The notes: generated from the letters alone by a model not told the origin. A stretch of DNA of 64,000 bases from Psettodes erumei (GCA_016785225.1 JAFBJZ010000855.1:248001-312000); one strand, 5' to 3'. Numbered from the stretch's first letter, positions 46,418-58,687 are shown. Numbers and translations are program-made.

Positions 46418-48234
46418 ATGGAAAACTCCACAGAAGACTACAGGATCCAGTCGTTTGACCTGGACACACAGATGTTGCTGAAAACAGCCTTGAAAGGTGA
46501 GCCTTTTTTACTGTGTCAGCATCCACTGTGTGTGTGTGTGTGTGGGGGGGGGTATCTGTAACAAACCATTAGTAAATAATTTTTTGTTTCATTCAGATCC
46601 AAGTGCAGTGAACCTGGAGAAGGTTTCCAACATCATCGTGGATCAGTCTCTGAAGGACCAAGTGTTTAGCAAGGAGGCCGGACGCATCTGCTACACCATC
46701 GTGCAGGTCCATACTGCGGGGCTGGTTGTCTAGTGCAGTTTAACCCTAGCTGTCACCCATGCTCGTTTGTTTACAGCAGTGCACACGCTAAGACACTGAG
46801 CGTCTTTGAGGCAGAGCGATTTAAGAAACTAGAACAAGACTTAAACATCTTATTGAGCCTCTTTAGCCAAATTCTTAATCCTCTTACGTTATCATTGCCT
46901 AACTCGAACAACGGGAGGCTCTTAAGCCGGTTTACGGTGTTTCCTGACACTTTCCCCACAACTCATCCTTACTGCATAACATTATGTTATGCTCTCTCTC
47001 TCTCTCTCTCTCGCATCTGTTCACGTTGCGCAGGCCGAGGCGAAGCAAAGCAACGGAAATGTGTTCAGGAGAAACTTGCTGAACCGACTCCAGCAGGAGT
47101 TCAAGGGCCGCGAGGAGACCAGGGGGCGCTCGCTGCAGGAGTGGGTCTGCTACGTCACGTTCATCTGCAACATCTTTGACTACCTCAAAGTAAGAGCTGG
47201 ACAGAGATCAACTCATGTTTCCCGTGAAGATATCTCAGACTCCGTCATGCTGAACGCAGAGCAGCATCGTTGAATTACTCTGGAGTGAAGCCGACGCGAT
47301 GACCTGCGTGCGTTATCTGTTACCCGCCACGTTACATGTTTGATCGCAGCTCGTGCGGCAGATTTAAATTTCCTAAAGCGTCAGTCAGTGAATGTGTCAG
47401 TGGCGGTGAAGTGATCCTGGAAGGTCCCAGCGCACTTTCACATCAACAGGAGCCCGTCTCAGGTTTCATCCTCTGTAGTGGCCTGTTGTCTAAGCCTGGT
47501 CAGCTTACTCAGGTCGATGTCACGGTAACACTCAGCTGCTCTAAAGCCTCTCTGTGTGCGTCCTGACTTGTAGGTGAACAGCATGCCGATGGTGGCCCTG
47601 GTCCATCCTGTGTATGACTGTCTGATGAGGCTGGCCCAACCAGACGCTCTAATGAATGAGGAAGAGGTGAGAAAGAGCATGTGGTCATTTCTCCTTTTTG
47701 TTATAGTTGCTTTGACATCCGTGTGCCCTGTGGAAGTTTCCTGTAAACAAACAAAAATGATGTTTGGTGTTAGGCACATTGAGTTTCATTCCTCATCCTT
47801 CATTAGTACAGCAGGCTTTATTCAACAGATACGTTCCACTGCCCTGTCTCCGTCAGGCCGAGTTGTTTTGAGATATCAAGTTTCACATTTTTAACATCAC
47901 TCTCGTGTTTAAAGTCAGCAGATTTCAAGAGAGAATGCATTTGAAGAAACCACTGGTTACAGAGTTAGTGTGTAGCTGAGAGGTCTCTCCGCGCCCCCCC
48001 CTGCAGGTGGACTGCCTGGTGCTGCAGCTGCATCGCATCGGAGAGCAGCTGGAGAAGATGAACGGCCTGCGGATGGACGAGCTGTTCTTCCTGCTGCGGG
48101 ACGGCTTCCTGCTCCAGGAGGGCCTGACCTCCATGGCCCGTCTGCTGCTCCTGGAGATCCTGGAGTTCAGGGCCGGGGGTTGGATGCTCAGCGGCACCGC
48201 CCACAAGTACTACTACAGTGAAATTACCGACTAG
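46418..48234 (+). CDS. mif4gd: MIF4G domain-containing protein (SLBP-interacting protein 1), five coding exons
   Basis: Coding exons: 46418-46496, 46597-46706, 47034-47189, 47574-47666, 48007-48234. They join in phase to 221 residues (human 222) plus TAG. Almost the whole protein is one MIF4G HEAT-repeat domain like the middle domain of eIF4G. In vertebrates it bridges stem-loop binding protein on replication-dependent histone mRNAs to the translation machinery. Diagnostic stretches include IQSFDLDTQMLLKTALKDP, SLQEWVCYVTFICNIFDYLK and LLLLEILEFRAGGW. The ATG at 46418 matches the family start (MENSTEDYRIQSF) and lies 30 nt into an exon opened by the acceptor at 46387. A TG-plus-G tract sits inside intron 1. 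It is divergent from slc25a19 and convergent with mrps7. Confidence 0.96.
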
Positions 48235-49910
48235 GACGGTGTGTTCAAGCACCTTCGGACACCTCTGCTTAGTTTCTACTAAGTGTAAAAACCAGCGATT
48301 TTAGGACAGACAGCGACATCTTCCAGGTAATCAGTGAAGGGGTTTGTGAACCCAGTGGTTCATGAAGTGTAAAAAAGACTTTGATTTTGCTGGATTGCTG
48401 CCTGCGTTTTGATAACATTACTGAGACATGGTGCCGTGGATGTGGAACGTGCAATAGTTCACAAGGAACTGAAGTTCAGCTAACGAGGTTTAGCCACATT
48501 CAGGTACACTTTGTTTAAAACGAGTTTGTGTTAAAGTTTGAAGACAGCTAGAGAGGCTGAAGATATTTTTTTATGGGTTTTTAAAATCTTTTTGGCATTC
48601 CTGCGTTGAGAAAACATTTCAGCATTTTTAAAAAAATTTTTTTACCAAATCTGAAGGAGTTGGAAAACACATTCCAGTCAGATGCAAGCTGATTTGATCT
48701 CTACTTTACATTTTATTGTTGCGTGACCAATGTTTCAATTAATATAAATAAATATTTGTATTATCGAGTTGAATATTTTGCTGCATAATTGAATTTGGCA
48801 GAGGTTTTAATTGGAGTTCATTGGAGTTTTCTGCCTAATTTAGGATTCCTTTGTTACTGTTGCCACTCGGCATGTGAAGCTCCACTGAAAGTCTTAATTC
48901 AGGGATTTTTATTTCTTTCCTTTTTTGTGACATCTCCACCTAGAAATGAAAGACCATGTGGTTGGTTACATTTCCTGTTTACATTGTTTCTTCAGATAAA
49001 ATAGGTCAGACATTGAATTGGTTTCTGAACTCACAGGTTTGGTTTGTTAAACAAGTCGTGCCAACGTAACATGCATCGGCTCATCAAAAGCAGCTGACTT
49101 GACACGAGCCGAAAAATCTTCATTTGCAGTCGCGGTGCTAGAGGATTTTCTGTTTTCCTCTCTTAACACATTCACAGAGTTATGAGTATGAAACTAGAAA
49201 AACAAATATTATGCGTTTGAATTCAGGTTCCACCAGCAGTGGCGTCATTACGTACAGTAGCCGAACTTGAGTTTTTACGCTGGGAGTCTGTTCCCTCTAT
49301 CTACTGTACTCAGTGTCAGTCTTCAACCAAAGCTGTGCCTTGTATTCAGACAGAAGCAAGTATTGGACAAATACCACATGGGTTAAAATATTACACCTAT
49401 CAACACAAATGTCACGATTTTGAAAAACCTGTACTTGTAATAGACAAATGGACCAACCATGATTAATCAGCAGAAAGAATTTCTCGTGTAATAATGATCA
49501 AATGAGCTATGAGAAACATTAACCTCGGTAAGCCTGGCCATTTTCAGGATTTAGGAAGTTTTGTATGGGATCTGTCAATCTTTTTTTTTTTCCTAGTACA
49601 GTGTTTACTGTACAGAATATTTACATAAAAACTTTGCTATTTGTCACTACATCTAGACCTGAAGCAAATAGGTTAAGTGATGTACTAATGTGATCATTAA
49701 GAGTTGAATACACTTGATTAGAAAATGCTATAGACAATTGAAGTCCCTTAATGACAGGGCACAGACCTGACTGCCATGTACAGTGTGTTTCCGTATTTTA
49801 TTACAATGTTGCAGCATTTTGCGTCACTCAGTTCCATTTTTCTTAATAGGGTTGGGTTGTACATTTGATTCTAATTTATTTGTTCTAATAAACCTCCCAT
49901 GGTTTTTTCC
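48235..49910 (+). other. mif4gd: 3' untranslated region of mif4gd
   Basis: AT-rich sequence after the stop, with AATAAA at 48747-48752 (short form, about 530 nt of UTR) and at 49887-49892 (long form, about 1.7 kb). No further gene is visible in it. Confidence 0.6.
49887..49892 (+). terminator. mif4gd: Distal AATAAA of mif4gd
   Basis: This canonical hexamer lies on the + strand, 36 bp away from the opposing mrps7 hexamer. An earlier AATAAA at 48747-48752 may be the main site. Confidence 0.5.
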
Positions 49911-49928
49911 TTAATTTGGTTCAATGTG

Positions 49929-49934
49929 TTTATT
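49929..49934 (-). terminator. mrps7: AATAAA poly(A) signal of mrps7
   Basis: TTTATT on the + strand is AATAAA on the minus strand, about 270 bp past the mrps7 stop. The 3' UTR of mrps7 is then about 49912-50202. Confidence 0.6.
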
Positions 49935-50202
49935 GAGTTTCAATACAACCGAGCATGAGTATTTCTTGTACATGATACAAAAGTGATGGAGTGAAACCCC
50001 GTTCAGGCAGTTTATACATGTTCCACTTATTGGACCGCATTTTTTTTTTAAGCACAGTCCTTCCACCATGGGATTTTCATGGTGTTTACTATTTACAGCG
50101 GCATCTTGGGCGACACAACCTGTCGCTGAATCTTCCATGACCAGCACAACGTCTGAAGAGACGTTGGATTTGACAGGGTTTCAAGTCCGGGGGAGTTTCT
50201 TC

Positions 50203-51751
50203 CTACCACCAGCGGTAGTGGGCGTAGGCTCTGTTGGACTCAGCCATCTTGTGCAGCTCATGTTTCCTCTTGACGACGTTGCCCTCGTTGTTAGAGGCTG
50301 TCAACAGCTCCTGGGAGAGCTTTTCATACATGTGTGTGCGTCTGTGTTTGTTTTCCCTGCACTCCGTGATCAACCACTTCATGGCCAGGAAGCGACGTCG
50401 GTTGTCCGTAAGAGGGATGGGCACCTGAGAGGAGAGTACAGTTCCACTTCTTTTTATTTATGCTTTTGTCAAAACATTTCCACTGAAGAAGAAGCTAAAT
50501 GTGACCTAACACTGACCTGATAGTACTTTCCACCTTTCTGTACGCTGGCCAGCCCAATCACAGGCTTACAGTTCTCCAGAGCCTGGTGAAAGATGGTGTA
50601 GGGGTTACACTCGATCGCATCCCTCTGCCCCTTTGGAGCTTTGTGATATTTCTCCACCTGTTTCCTCTTTATGTGCTCCAGAGTCTGGGAGAAGAGAAGC
50701 GGCAGCAGTTAGTGCAATATATCACTGGGCCAACAGAAAATCTTTCAGCCTCATTAGAGACTGTAGATAGTGTTTGTCAAGATCAGGTTTTTTGTTGTTT
50801 GTTTTGTTTTTTTACTTGTGTCATGATGTCTCTGGCCAAAACCTTGTTTCCATGCTGCATGATCATGTTGATGAATTTACTGAAAAGCAAGGACAGAAAT
50901 GATCAGCTATGACTGAACGGGTTGCCACGAGTGATTCCCTCCTGCAGTGACCTGCGATGCCTGTTTTACCTGAGAACTGGGTCGTTGAAAACAGTACTGG
51001 TGACTCCGTTGGTCGCTGCCTTGATGGGTCTGATTGCTTTGAGCTGCTGCTGCTCCTTCTCCTTGGCTGTCAGCTCTGCCTCCGGTCTGTTGTACGCCTC
51101 CTTCCTGACCTCTGGCTCCAGATAGTACGGGTTGTACCTGCTCCATCTAACCAGGAACACTCTGCAGACGCACACACGTCACGAGTTTCGCGAATTGAGC
51201 GGTGGATTTGTGTGTATCAAAGTCGGCATGTCTTAAATCATTTAGATTTTTTTAAACCGTCAGTACCTAATTGCATAATCAGCCAATGCCAAATGTTTTT
51301 GGTTAGGCGTGTTTGAATGAATGCTGAAACTATTAGCACCTGGCAAAAAAAGACTAAATATTTTGTTTATCGTTTAACTGGTGAATTAATTGTTTAAGCA
51401 AAACATGTCAGATTCACCGACCCTGTTTACTGTAGTCTGTTAACGTGATGGGACTATAATCATAATTTAATACATTTTATAGGGTAATTTATTAACAGGC
51501 TTTTAAAAAAATGACACTCACGACATTGCTGGATCAAAACTCTAAATAATCCATTTCTGCAGCAGCGGCTGATAAAATTACACAGGACTACTAAACTACG
51601 CAGCGTTAAGTTACATTGGTGTTGCTGAATGACAGGAATGATACGTCCATGACCTATTAATATATAGATAGTAAATGGTTTATACGCATTAAAATTCTAA
51701 TAATTACCTTGGTGTCCAGGGTTTTAATAGTCCTGACAAGGAGGCAGCCAT
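50203..51751 (-). CDS. mrps7: 28S ribosomal protein S7, mitochondrial (uS7m), five coding exons
   Basis: Coding exons in transcript order: 51751-51708, 51161-50970, 50879-50816, 50684-50517, 50424-50203. They join in phase to 229 residues (human 242) plus stop. The protein is a primary rRNA-binding protein of the mitochondrial small subunit head, expected in the matrix. The N-terminus (MAASLSGLLKPWTPR, then VFLVRWSRYNPYY) is basic and lacks acidic residues, as expected of a targeting sequence. The S7 core shows NPYTIFHQALENCKPVIGL, RRRFLAMKWLITECRE, and the C-terminal KRKHELHKMAESNRAYAHYRWW typical of uS7. The last exon opens with GTG (Val) after a tatcag-type junction, not with a start codon. 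It lies head-to-head with gga3, 239 bp between the ATGs. Confidence 0.96.
51310..51480 (+). mobile_element. Possible decayed copy of the TAATCGATTAAT-type repeat
   Basis: Within mrps7 intron 1, GAATTAATTGTTTAAGCAAA followed by a CAGATTCACC segment resembles the inner part of the DNA-transposon-like repeat at 33825-34050. The match is short and degenerate. Confidence 0.3.
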
Positions 51752-51990
51752 CTTCACAATGTGAGCGTCAATTAGGACCCCGGCTTAGTATCTACTGCAG
51801 ATGCCTTTAAATAAAAACAGTAGCAACGTCTCCTTCGCCTCATTTTAATTTGAACACTGATGTGATTTCTTCTTTTTCTTTTTAAATATTAGATACATTA
51901 TATCATGTTTGTTTTGTAAATAATTCCGACAATCAATTCCGGAGTCTCGCGCACACGTCGGTGACATCACGCGATGTTTTTTTAAGCGCT
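51752..51990. promoter_or_regulatory. Bidirectional promoter between mrps7 and gga3
   Basis: Only 239 bp separate the two start codons, so both 5' UTRs and both core promoters must lie here. The gga3-proximal part is CpG-rich (TCTCGCGCACACGTCGG) and contains TGACATCA, an ATF/AP-1-like site, at about 51962-51969. There is no TATA box. The head-to-head order MRPS7/GGA3 is also that of the human locus. Confidence 0.75.
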
Positions 51991-54900
51991 ATGGCGTACC
52001 AGGAAGGGGAGTCGCTTGAATCTTGGCTCAGTGAGTGTTTAATCCCATTTTATGAATTAAATAACATGTGAAATTAGCTCGATCGCTTTGCTGCGGACGG
52101 CAGGTCCATGAATCGGTCTGTCGGGAGGCTGTCAGCGCGTTCTTTTGCTGCTGATGGAGGAAGTCTGTCCAGTGTCTGAGGCGTTAATTAGCAGGATGGG
52201 TGGAGAGCTTTGATAATGCACAGTGTGAGACACATTCAGTGGTTGTGGAGTGATACGAAGCCCGACAGACGGCTGTCCCACAGCACAGCTCCATACTTTG
52301 TGCAGGGCAGAAACAGATGAACGGGCTGGGTGATGAATGAGCTGCACTGACAACCCAGTGAACACCACACCAATGATTGTGACAGAACAGGACGGTTGGT
52401 AACAATTACTGCATTGTCATGTTGATCACAAGACCCACTGTGATCCATATTCTCAGTGGGAGGTGATCAGCAGTTAGTGAAAAGCAGCAAGAGCATTTAT
52501 TTAAGTACTGTTAAATTTTCACATTTATTTACTACATTTCAGAGTCAGTAATCTTTCTCTTGTAAAAATGGAAAAGCATCAAATCATCATAATAAAAAGA
52601 TAGGACACATTTGACATGTTTGCATTCTAAAATGACTGAAACAATCAATTTGTTTTTAAAAATATTTGTATATGAACACTATGTTGATGAACTCATCAAT
52701 TTATGGACTAATCATTGCAGCTCCACAGCAGACAGACATTACAAAATGTGCCTTTCTTATAACTCAGTGCACTGTTACTTTTTGTGTAATGAACTTAAAC
52801 AGTGCAAAAGTTTGGGCATACAACCAAGCCCACAGAGAGACAGAAGAATGGATGCCATTAAATATCACCACCTTCAGTATGCATATTTCCTGCAGTCAGT
52901 CAAAAAAATGAAACTGAAAAGAGGATTCTGGAACAGCTCTTGGGAACTTGGAATCAATCTGCAGGAAGAGAGGGAGAAATGTTAGTGTATTTTTTTCTGC
53001 AACAGATAAAGCCACCCATCCAACAAACAGACAGGAGGACTGGGAGTACATCATAGGCTTCTGCGATCAGATCAACAAGGAACTGGAGGGGTATGTCTGT
53101 AAAAACAACTCACAAAACTTTTTTTTATGAAAGCTGCAGTCGACCCGAGGAAAAGTTTTTCATTTGGAATTTCTTCTTGCAGTCCACAGATAGCGGTAAC
53201 CCTGCTCGTCCACAAAATCCACTCGCCACAAGAATGGGAAGCACTTCAGGCTCTGACTGTAAGAAACGCTGCGCATGAGTGTCAACAAGCAGTTTTTTTC
53301 CCACATTCACAAAAATGTTTTTTTGCGTACAGGTGTTGGAGGCATGTATGAAGAACTGCGGGAGAAGGTTTCATAATGAGGTCGGAAAATACAGATTTTT
53401 GAATGAGCTGATTAAAGTTGTGTCTCCAAAGGTGAGCCATCTTCACATGGGTTTAGACTCCATGCTAACGAAAGGCAGGCTGATTGTATATCCTAATATC
53501 CAGCCTCTTTTTTGTCACTGTATGTTTCCAGTACATGGGCGACAGTGCACCCGAGAAGGTGAAGCTGAAGATTATCGAGGTGCTGTACAGCTGGACGATT
53601 GCTTTTCCCAATGAAACCAAAATCAGCGAAGCCTACCAGACGCTGAGGAGACAGGGTGCGTTGAAATGTGGACAGAACGTAGCAAGTTCTCCTCGCCTCG
53701 TCTGTCGGAACACGCAAAACACCTGCCTTAAAGGAATCATATCAATCCAGTCCTCGCTCTCCTCACCAGGCCTCGTGACACGTGACCCAGAGTTACCACT
53801 GGACAGGACTCTGATTCCCTCTCCTCCGACACGACCTAAACACCCGGTGTTCGACAACGAGGACATGGGAAAGGTGAGGAAGTGAAGGAAAATAAAACCT
53901 TCTCTGTAATGTTGTTTTTCATCCAGGCTGATTCAAGTGGAAAGCAAAGAACGCTAATTTCTGAATCATACTGTTTCTTACATCTTGATGAAGTTAATTG
54001 CTGGGAAATTAAGAAAAAATTAATTCCGACTTCTTTGAGTTGCTCTCATACACAACTGATTTTGTGTGTGTGTTCGTGTTTAGCTGCTTGCTGAGCTTCT
54101 TCGTAGTAAAAATCCAGAAGACCTCCAGGAAGCCAACAGATTAATTAAAAACATGGTGAAAGAGGTGAGGCGCGTCAGGACTTTTTTTTCCTCGCGTGTG
54201 CCGTGGACAGCCGTACGTGCAGTACGTTGTATTCTGTCCTCTTCGACAGGACGAGGCACGAGTGCAGAAGGTCACAAAGCGGCTGCACACACTGGAGGAG
54301 GTGAACATCAACGTCAAGCTGCTGACTGAGATGCTGTCCCACTACAATAAAGAAACCTCCACTGATTCAGACAAAGAGATCATTAAGGTGTGTGTCTGTT
54401 TGGTAATCCAATAGTGTCACAGTTGTATTGCTTCGGGAATTTGTTTGGATCTTATGTTTTATCAGTGCATGTAAAGTTATCTTATATGTTTGCATTGCGT
54501 TCAAGTCAGAGCCGCATTTTAACTGTGCAGCACCTCCTTTGTTTTTCTCCTCAGGAACTCTATGAGCGGTGCGACAAGCTGAGGCGTGCTGCCTTCAAAA
54601 TGGCCACTGAGTCAGAGGACAACGACGCCAGTTTAGGTTCGCCATAGTTTGGACGTTTCCTTTTATCCGAAGAGGCGCCGTCTCCACGACTCGATCACGT
54701 CACTGTGTGTGATCTGCGACCCCTGCGTTTGACTCCTCAGGTGACATCCTGCAGGCCAGCGATGACCTCTCCAGAGTCATCAACTCCTACAAGAAGATCG
54801 TGGAAGGGCAGCAAATCAACGGTGACAGCGAAGAGTGTAGTCAGTGCACAGCTGGTCGCGGTGATAGTGGTGAGCGATATTTTATAATCGTGCATGTTTT

Positions 54901-57228
54901 GCTTTAGAAAAAAACAAAACTAGATTGCTTTACGCTCTAGATGTCGCACCTCTGCATGATTAATTCAGCTGCTGCAATCCATCTTCCTCTCTTTGTCGCT
55001 CAGCGGACACCACGGATACGCTCATCGACCTAGCCGGCCTCGACGCGCCGGGCCCTCCGCAACCCGCCATCCCTCCCTCCCAGCCGTCACATCCTTTCTC
55101 CACCAATCCCACGGCCTCCCCCATACCTTTCCTGCCTCCCCCTCCCAAACGCCCGGTTGGCTCCCATGGCAGTCAGAGCAGCAGTCCGAGTCACCCCCCC
55201 CTCAGCAAGGCCTCCACCGCCCTCTCGCTCCTTGATGATGAGCTGCTGTCCTTAGGTTAGTGGAGAACACTTTGACATTTTTGGGGGGATTACACTTTGC
55301 TCCCTGCTGTGTTCAATGTCTATAAAATCCACCAAACAATTAAAAAATATTTTCTTGTGATGATGCAAATGCTTCTTTCAGGACTAAATGACCCCCCTAC
55401 CTCTCTGAGTAGCCAATCAAAACCCAAATTGAATGAAGTGTCCAATCAGTGGACTTCCTTGCAGGTACATTTAAGATAGTTTGTGAGCAACTTTATCCAA
55501 ACCACCTGCCCCAAGTCACTGTGTAATGAGGGAGGTAAATTTTGTTGTGTCCTCTGCAGGCTCCAGCATCCAGTTTGGATATGTTTGGCAATATGGCTTG
55601 CTCAGGTCCAGTGGTGCCCCCAGGTGAGCCGGTCGCCGGCATACGGGGTCTCCAGAACCTGCAAGACCTGGCCATGATGGGCTTTTCAGATCACACGGGG
55701 TACAGATTCCTCCAAAGTATTTTTCTCTTCTCTGTTGAATTGAAATCAGTTTTCACTTAAACAGGTGCTCTTTGCATATGTCAGGTCCACTATGTTCCTC
55801 CTCTTGAAAAGGCATGTGAAGGGTTAAAAGACCTACACGTCAGTGTGTGGTGTTGCAGTTTGCAAAAAGTCTCATTTCATATATGTGCATAAAAGATTAG
55901 GTCGAACTTGATCAGATTATTATATCGCATCATATATTTCTTTAGTTTATCTCCATAGTGTTGTTTATTGATGGAGGTGCTCATGTTGGACTAATCTAAT
56001 CTGGTGTTTTCTCAAAAGGTCAATCTCTCCTATGTGATTTTCAGTTTGTCCAGCCAGCTGACAGCCAGAGGGAACACCTTTGGGTTAACCCCTGCAGCAA
56101 CACCGCCCCTCGTAACTGGACATGCCCCTCCCTCCTCAGCCTCTCTTCTCCAGGGCGCAATGCCCGGCTCGCCTTCAGTGTCCCACGCCAAGGCCCAGAG
56201 CCTGGGCTCGGCGCCGGGCAGCCCAATGTTCCGCTCTCTGTCCCCTGCCACCCTCCCCTCCAGGGCAGCCCGGCCAGAGCTGCAGATATCTCCCTGAGCA
56301 ATGTGCACGTCCCTCTGGAAGCCATCAGACCCAGTAAGGACAGAGGAAAGAGAGCAAATTTGCCTGGTTAATGGAATACCAAAGAATTAAGATGCGTATA
56401 TGGGTGTAGATTCCTTGGATAGCTCATGTCCGTCTGTCCTCAGGTAAAGTGCTGCCTGTGACGGCCTACGATAAGGATGGTGTTCGCATGTTGCTCAACT
56501 TTGCGTCCGACTGTCCCCTGGGCAGGCCGGACGTGCTTGTAATGGTGGTGTCCATGCTCAATACAGCGCCCCTGCCTGTTCACAATGTGGTACTGCAAGC
56601 TGCTGTGCCCAAGGTAGAGACATTCGTACCATTGTTTATTCATGCCTCATATAATGTATTATTTGCTGTGTTGGCAGTGTGTCGCCTGTTGTTTTATTTG
56701 ATTTTGAGTACTCTATGTGGTACCTCACCTACTCACTGTTTGATTAGGATTTTTTTCCAGTCCTTCTCCACTGTCTGTGGAAACACAAAAGATAGACTTG
56801 GAAAAAACTTTGACTCTTGCTCATGGCTGACTCTTGCTCATCCTCCACCAGTCAATGAAGGTGAAGCTGCAGCCTCCTTCAGGAGCAGACCTGGCACCAT
56901 TCAACCCCATTCTACCTCCAGCCTCCATTACCCAGATCATGTTGCTGGCTAATCCAGCAAAGGTAGGTGGCATCGTAACACTTCAGGTCTGAGCAATACA
57001 CAAACCACAAAGAATGGTTGTGAGCCACGCAACGGTCAGGCTGTTTGTGTCGTGGAGAGATGGCGATCATGCTCAGAGATGATTTTGTGTGCTGTGTGTG
57101 TGCGTGCATCTCGACAGGAGAAAGTGCGTCTGCGCTACAAGCTGGCTTTCACCTTAGGAGACCGCATGTGCAATGAGGTTGGAGAGGTGGACCAGTTCCC
57201 CCCACCAGAGGCGTGGGGTCATCTATAG
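51991..57228 (+). CDS. gga3: ADP-ribosylation factor-binding protein GGA3, 17 coding exons, with a frame break in exon 14
   Basis: Exons: 51991-52030, 53006-53090, 53183-53258, 53333-53431, 53532-53655, 53770-53873, 54084-54164, 54250-54387, 54555-54636, 54741-54869, 55004-55255, 55382-55464, 55560-55699, 56045-56333, 56444-56613, 56852-56962, 57118-57228; 2,114 nt, about 704 residues (human 723). It is a monomeric clathrin adaptor of the trans-Golgi network. The VHS domain (about 1-146) binds acidic-cluster dileucine signals. The GAT domain (about 170-300) binds ARF-GTP and keeps N194, the ARF-contact Asn. The Pro/Ser-rich hinge has TLIDLAGLD (clathrin-box-like) and the autoinhibitory-type DDELLSLG. 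The GAE ear ends DQFPPPEAWGHL. GGA3 rather than GGA1/2 is favoured by DRTLIPSPP and by synteny. Exon 14 needs a one-base frame change between about 56230 and 56263; the exon 13 donor (gtacag) is modest. Confidence 0.93.
52031..53005 (+). other. gga3: gga3 intron 1
   Basis: This is the longest gga3 intron, with donor CTCA|gtgagt and acceptor caacag|AT. AT-rich, with no recognisable repeat or gene. Confidence 0.85.
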
Positions 57229-58600
57229 CAGCGTGCGGGCCTGTTACATTCAGCAGGGACAAACCGGTTCATACTCCATGAAGGGGTGTGTATGTGTGCA
57301 TCCCAGAGAGAGAGAGAAAGGAGAGGAAGGTGGGGAAATTCAGCGACATTGTCACCATGACAACTTTCAGCTTCACATTCCTGGAGGTAGTTGTTTTTGG
57401 GGTTTTTTTTCCTTTTCTGGCCACTGTTATTCCTGAGGGTGAGATGTTAACGACACACACTAAACGTTTTATTTATGCAGAGCTTGTGCTTTTCTGCAGA
57501 AAGCTAACAAACTAAAGATAAGCACTGCTAAGCGAGACATCCACCGTGTTAACAGGTCAGCTGTTTTGAGATTAACATTTGAATGGATTTTCCCAACTGT
57601 ACTTAAAATGATAAAGTCATTAGAGCTCTGCCTCAGACTAGCAAATATTTAAAAAGAAATTAACCTTGACGTGAACAGAGCCAAAGAGAGAACTGTTGGG
57701 CTTTATTTATTCCTCTGTCAGAACACTTAGCGAGCCTGCAAAAATAAAAATTACTTGAATATATCGGGAGATTTGGAAATGGCATCTAGATATCGTAAGT
57801 TTGGTGTTACACTGGAAAATTCATCTGTTAATTAAAAAGTAGCGTCACATATTCATTTCTGCATAAGGATAGTGGATTAAATATTGTATTTATGTGATTA
57901 TTTTAGCCATCAGGATTTTTGACATGGTCAAGTTAACTGTGTTAAGCAATTATCTAGCGAAGGAAGGTCTGTGCTAAATTAGTGGACCAACAATTTTGGA
58001 AGGTAAAGTACGGTAACCGACAGCACTGTATACAGTATTTCATTTAAATCCATCAAATAATGGATACACCAGTGTAATATCTGAAGTAAATGAAATAGTG
58101 ATGTGCCCAGTCATCATTTTAGCAGTAAATATCCATATTTATGTTTTGTAATTTGAAGATGTTTACTCTTCTACCAGTCTCAGTATTGGGAGCCTTTTTT
58201 GTCATATTTATTATTTTCCGTTTGTATTTCAGTGCATCACTGAACCTAGAACATGTGAACTGAGGAATCTGAATTTAAATTTGGTAGCTTGAAAGCAAAA
58301 TCTGTCACCAGGCAGATGACTTTGCAGCGTGTGGCAGTGGGATGGAGTGGAACTGTGCTGTGAGTAAATTTTCATAAATCAGTCCACCCAGTCCTCCCTT
58401 AGATCCAGCTTATCATCATATGGGATGTACAAAGTGTGTTAAATGTACATAGTGTGTACTGTACTGTATCTATTGTTTGCTGTATGACAAGTTATGTGAA
58501 CATGTGACATGTAGATTTTGGGAGTGTCAGGTCTGTACATACTGTATGATGTGCCATTTGTTGCTGCATGAAAAAAAAAATAAATATTTCTTTCAACAGA
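57229..58600 (+). other. gga3: 3' untranslated region of gga3
   Basis: AT-rich sequence after TAG 57226-57228 running to the AATAAA at 58579-58584, which lies at the end of an A run. No gene is visible inside. Confidence 0.65.
58579..58584 (+). terminator. gga3: AATAAA poly(A) signal of gga3
   Basis: This canonical hexamer is about 1.35 kb after the gga3 stop, 97 bp before the opposing nup85 hexamer. Confidence 0.55.
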
Positions 58601-58681
58601 TGTATGATACTGATGTGATTTCGCTCGTCATATGTACTCAATCTCTAAAAATTGCGTTTGACAATGTGCATTGTGAAAACT

Positions 58682-58687
58682 TTTATT
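58682..58687 (-). terminator. nup85: AATAAA poly(A) signal of nup85
   Basis: TTTATT on the + strand is AATAAA on the minus strand, 82 bp past the nup85 stop, giving a very short 3' UTR of roughly 100 nt. Confidence 0.65.

Noticed and set aside
46733..47179. A 148-codon frame across a mif4gd intron and exon 3
   Set aside because: It reads exon 47034-47189 in the wrong frame and runs through intron and a TC repeat; the mif4gd frame accounts for the exon.
50068..50520. A 150-codon + strand frame
   Set aside because: It is antisense to the last two mrps7 exons, whose uS7 motifs on the minus strand explain the open reading.
55560..55622. Ending gga3 exon 13 at the stronger donor CCAG|gtgagc (55623)
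   Set aside because: It leaves phase 1, and exon 14 then meets a stop after a few codons; the downstream gtacag donor joins in phase and keeps a GGA-like LQNLQDLAMMG segment.
56449..56952. A 167-codon frame through gga3 exons 15 and 16
   Set aside because: It carries the true exon 15 frame but then reads intron and exon 16 out of phase; splice sites at 56613 and 56852 give the conserved ear sequence.
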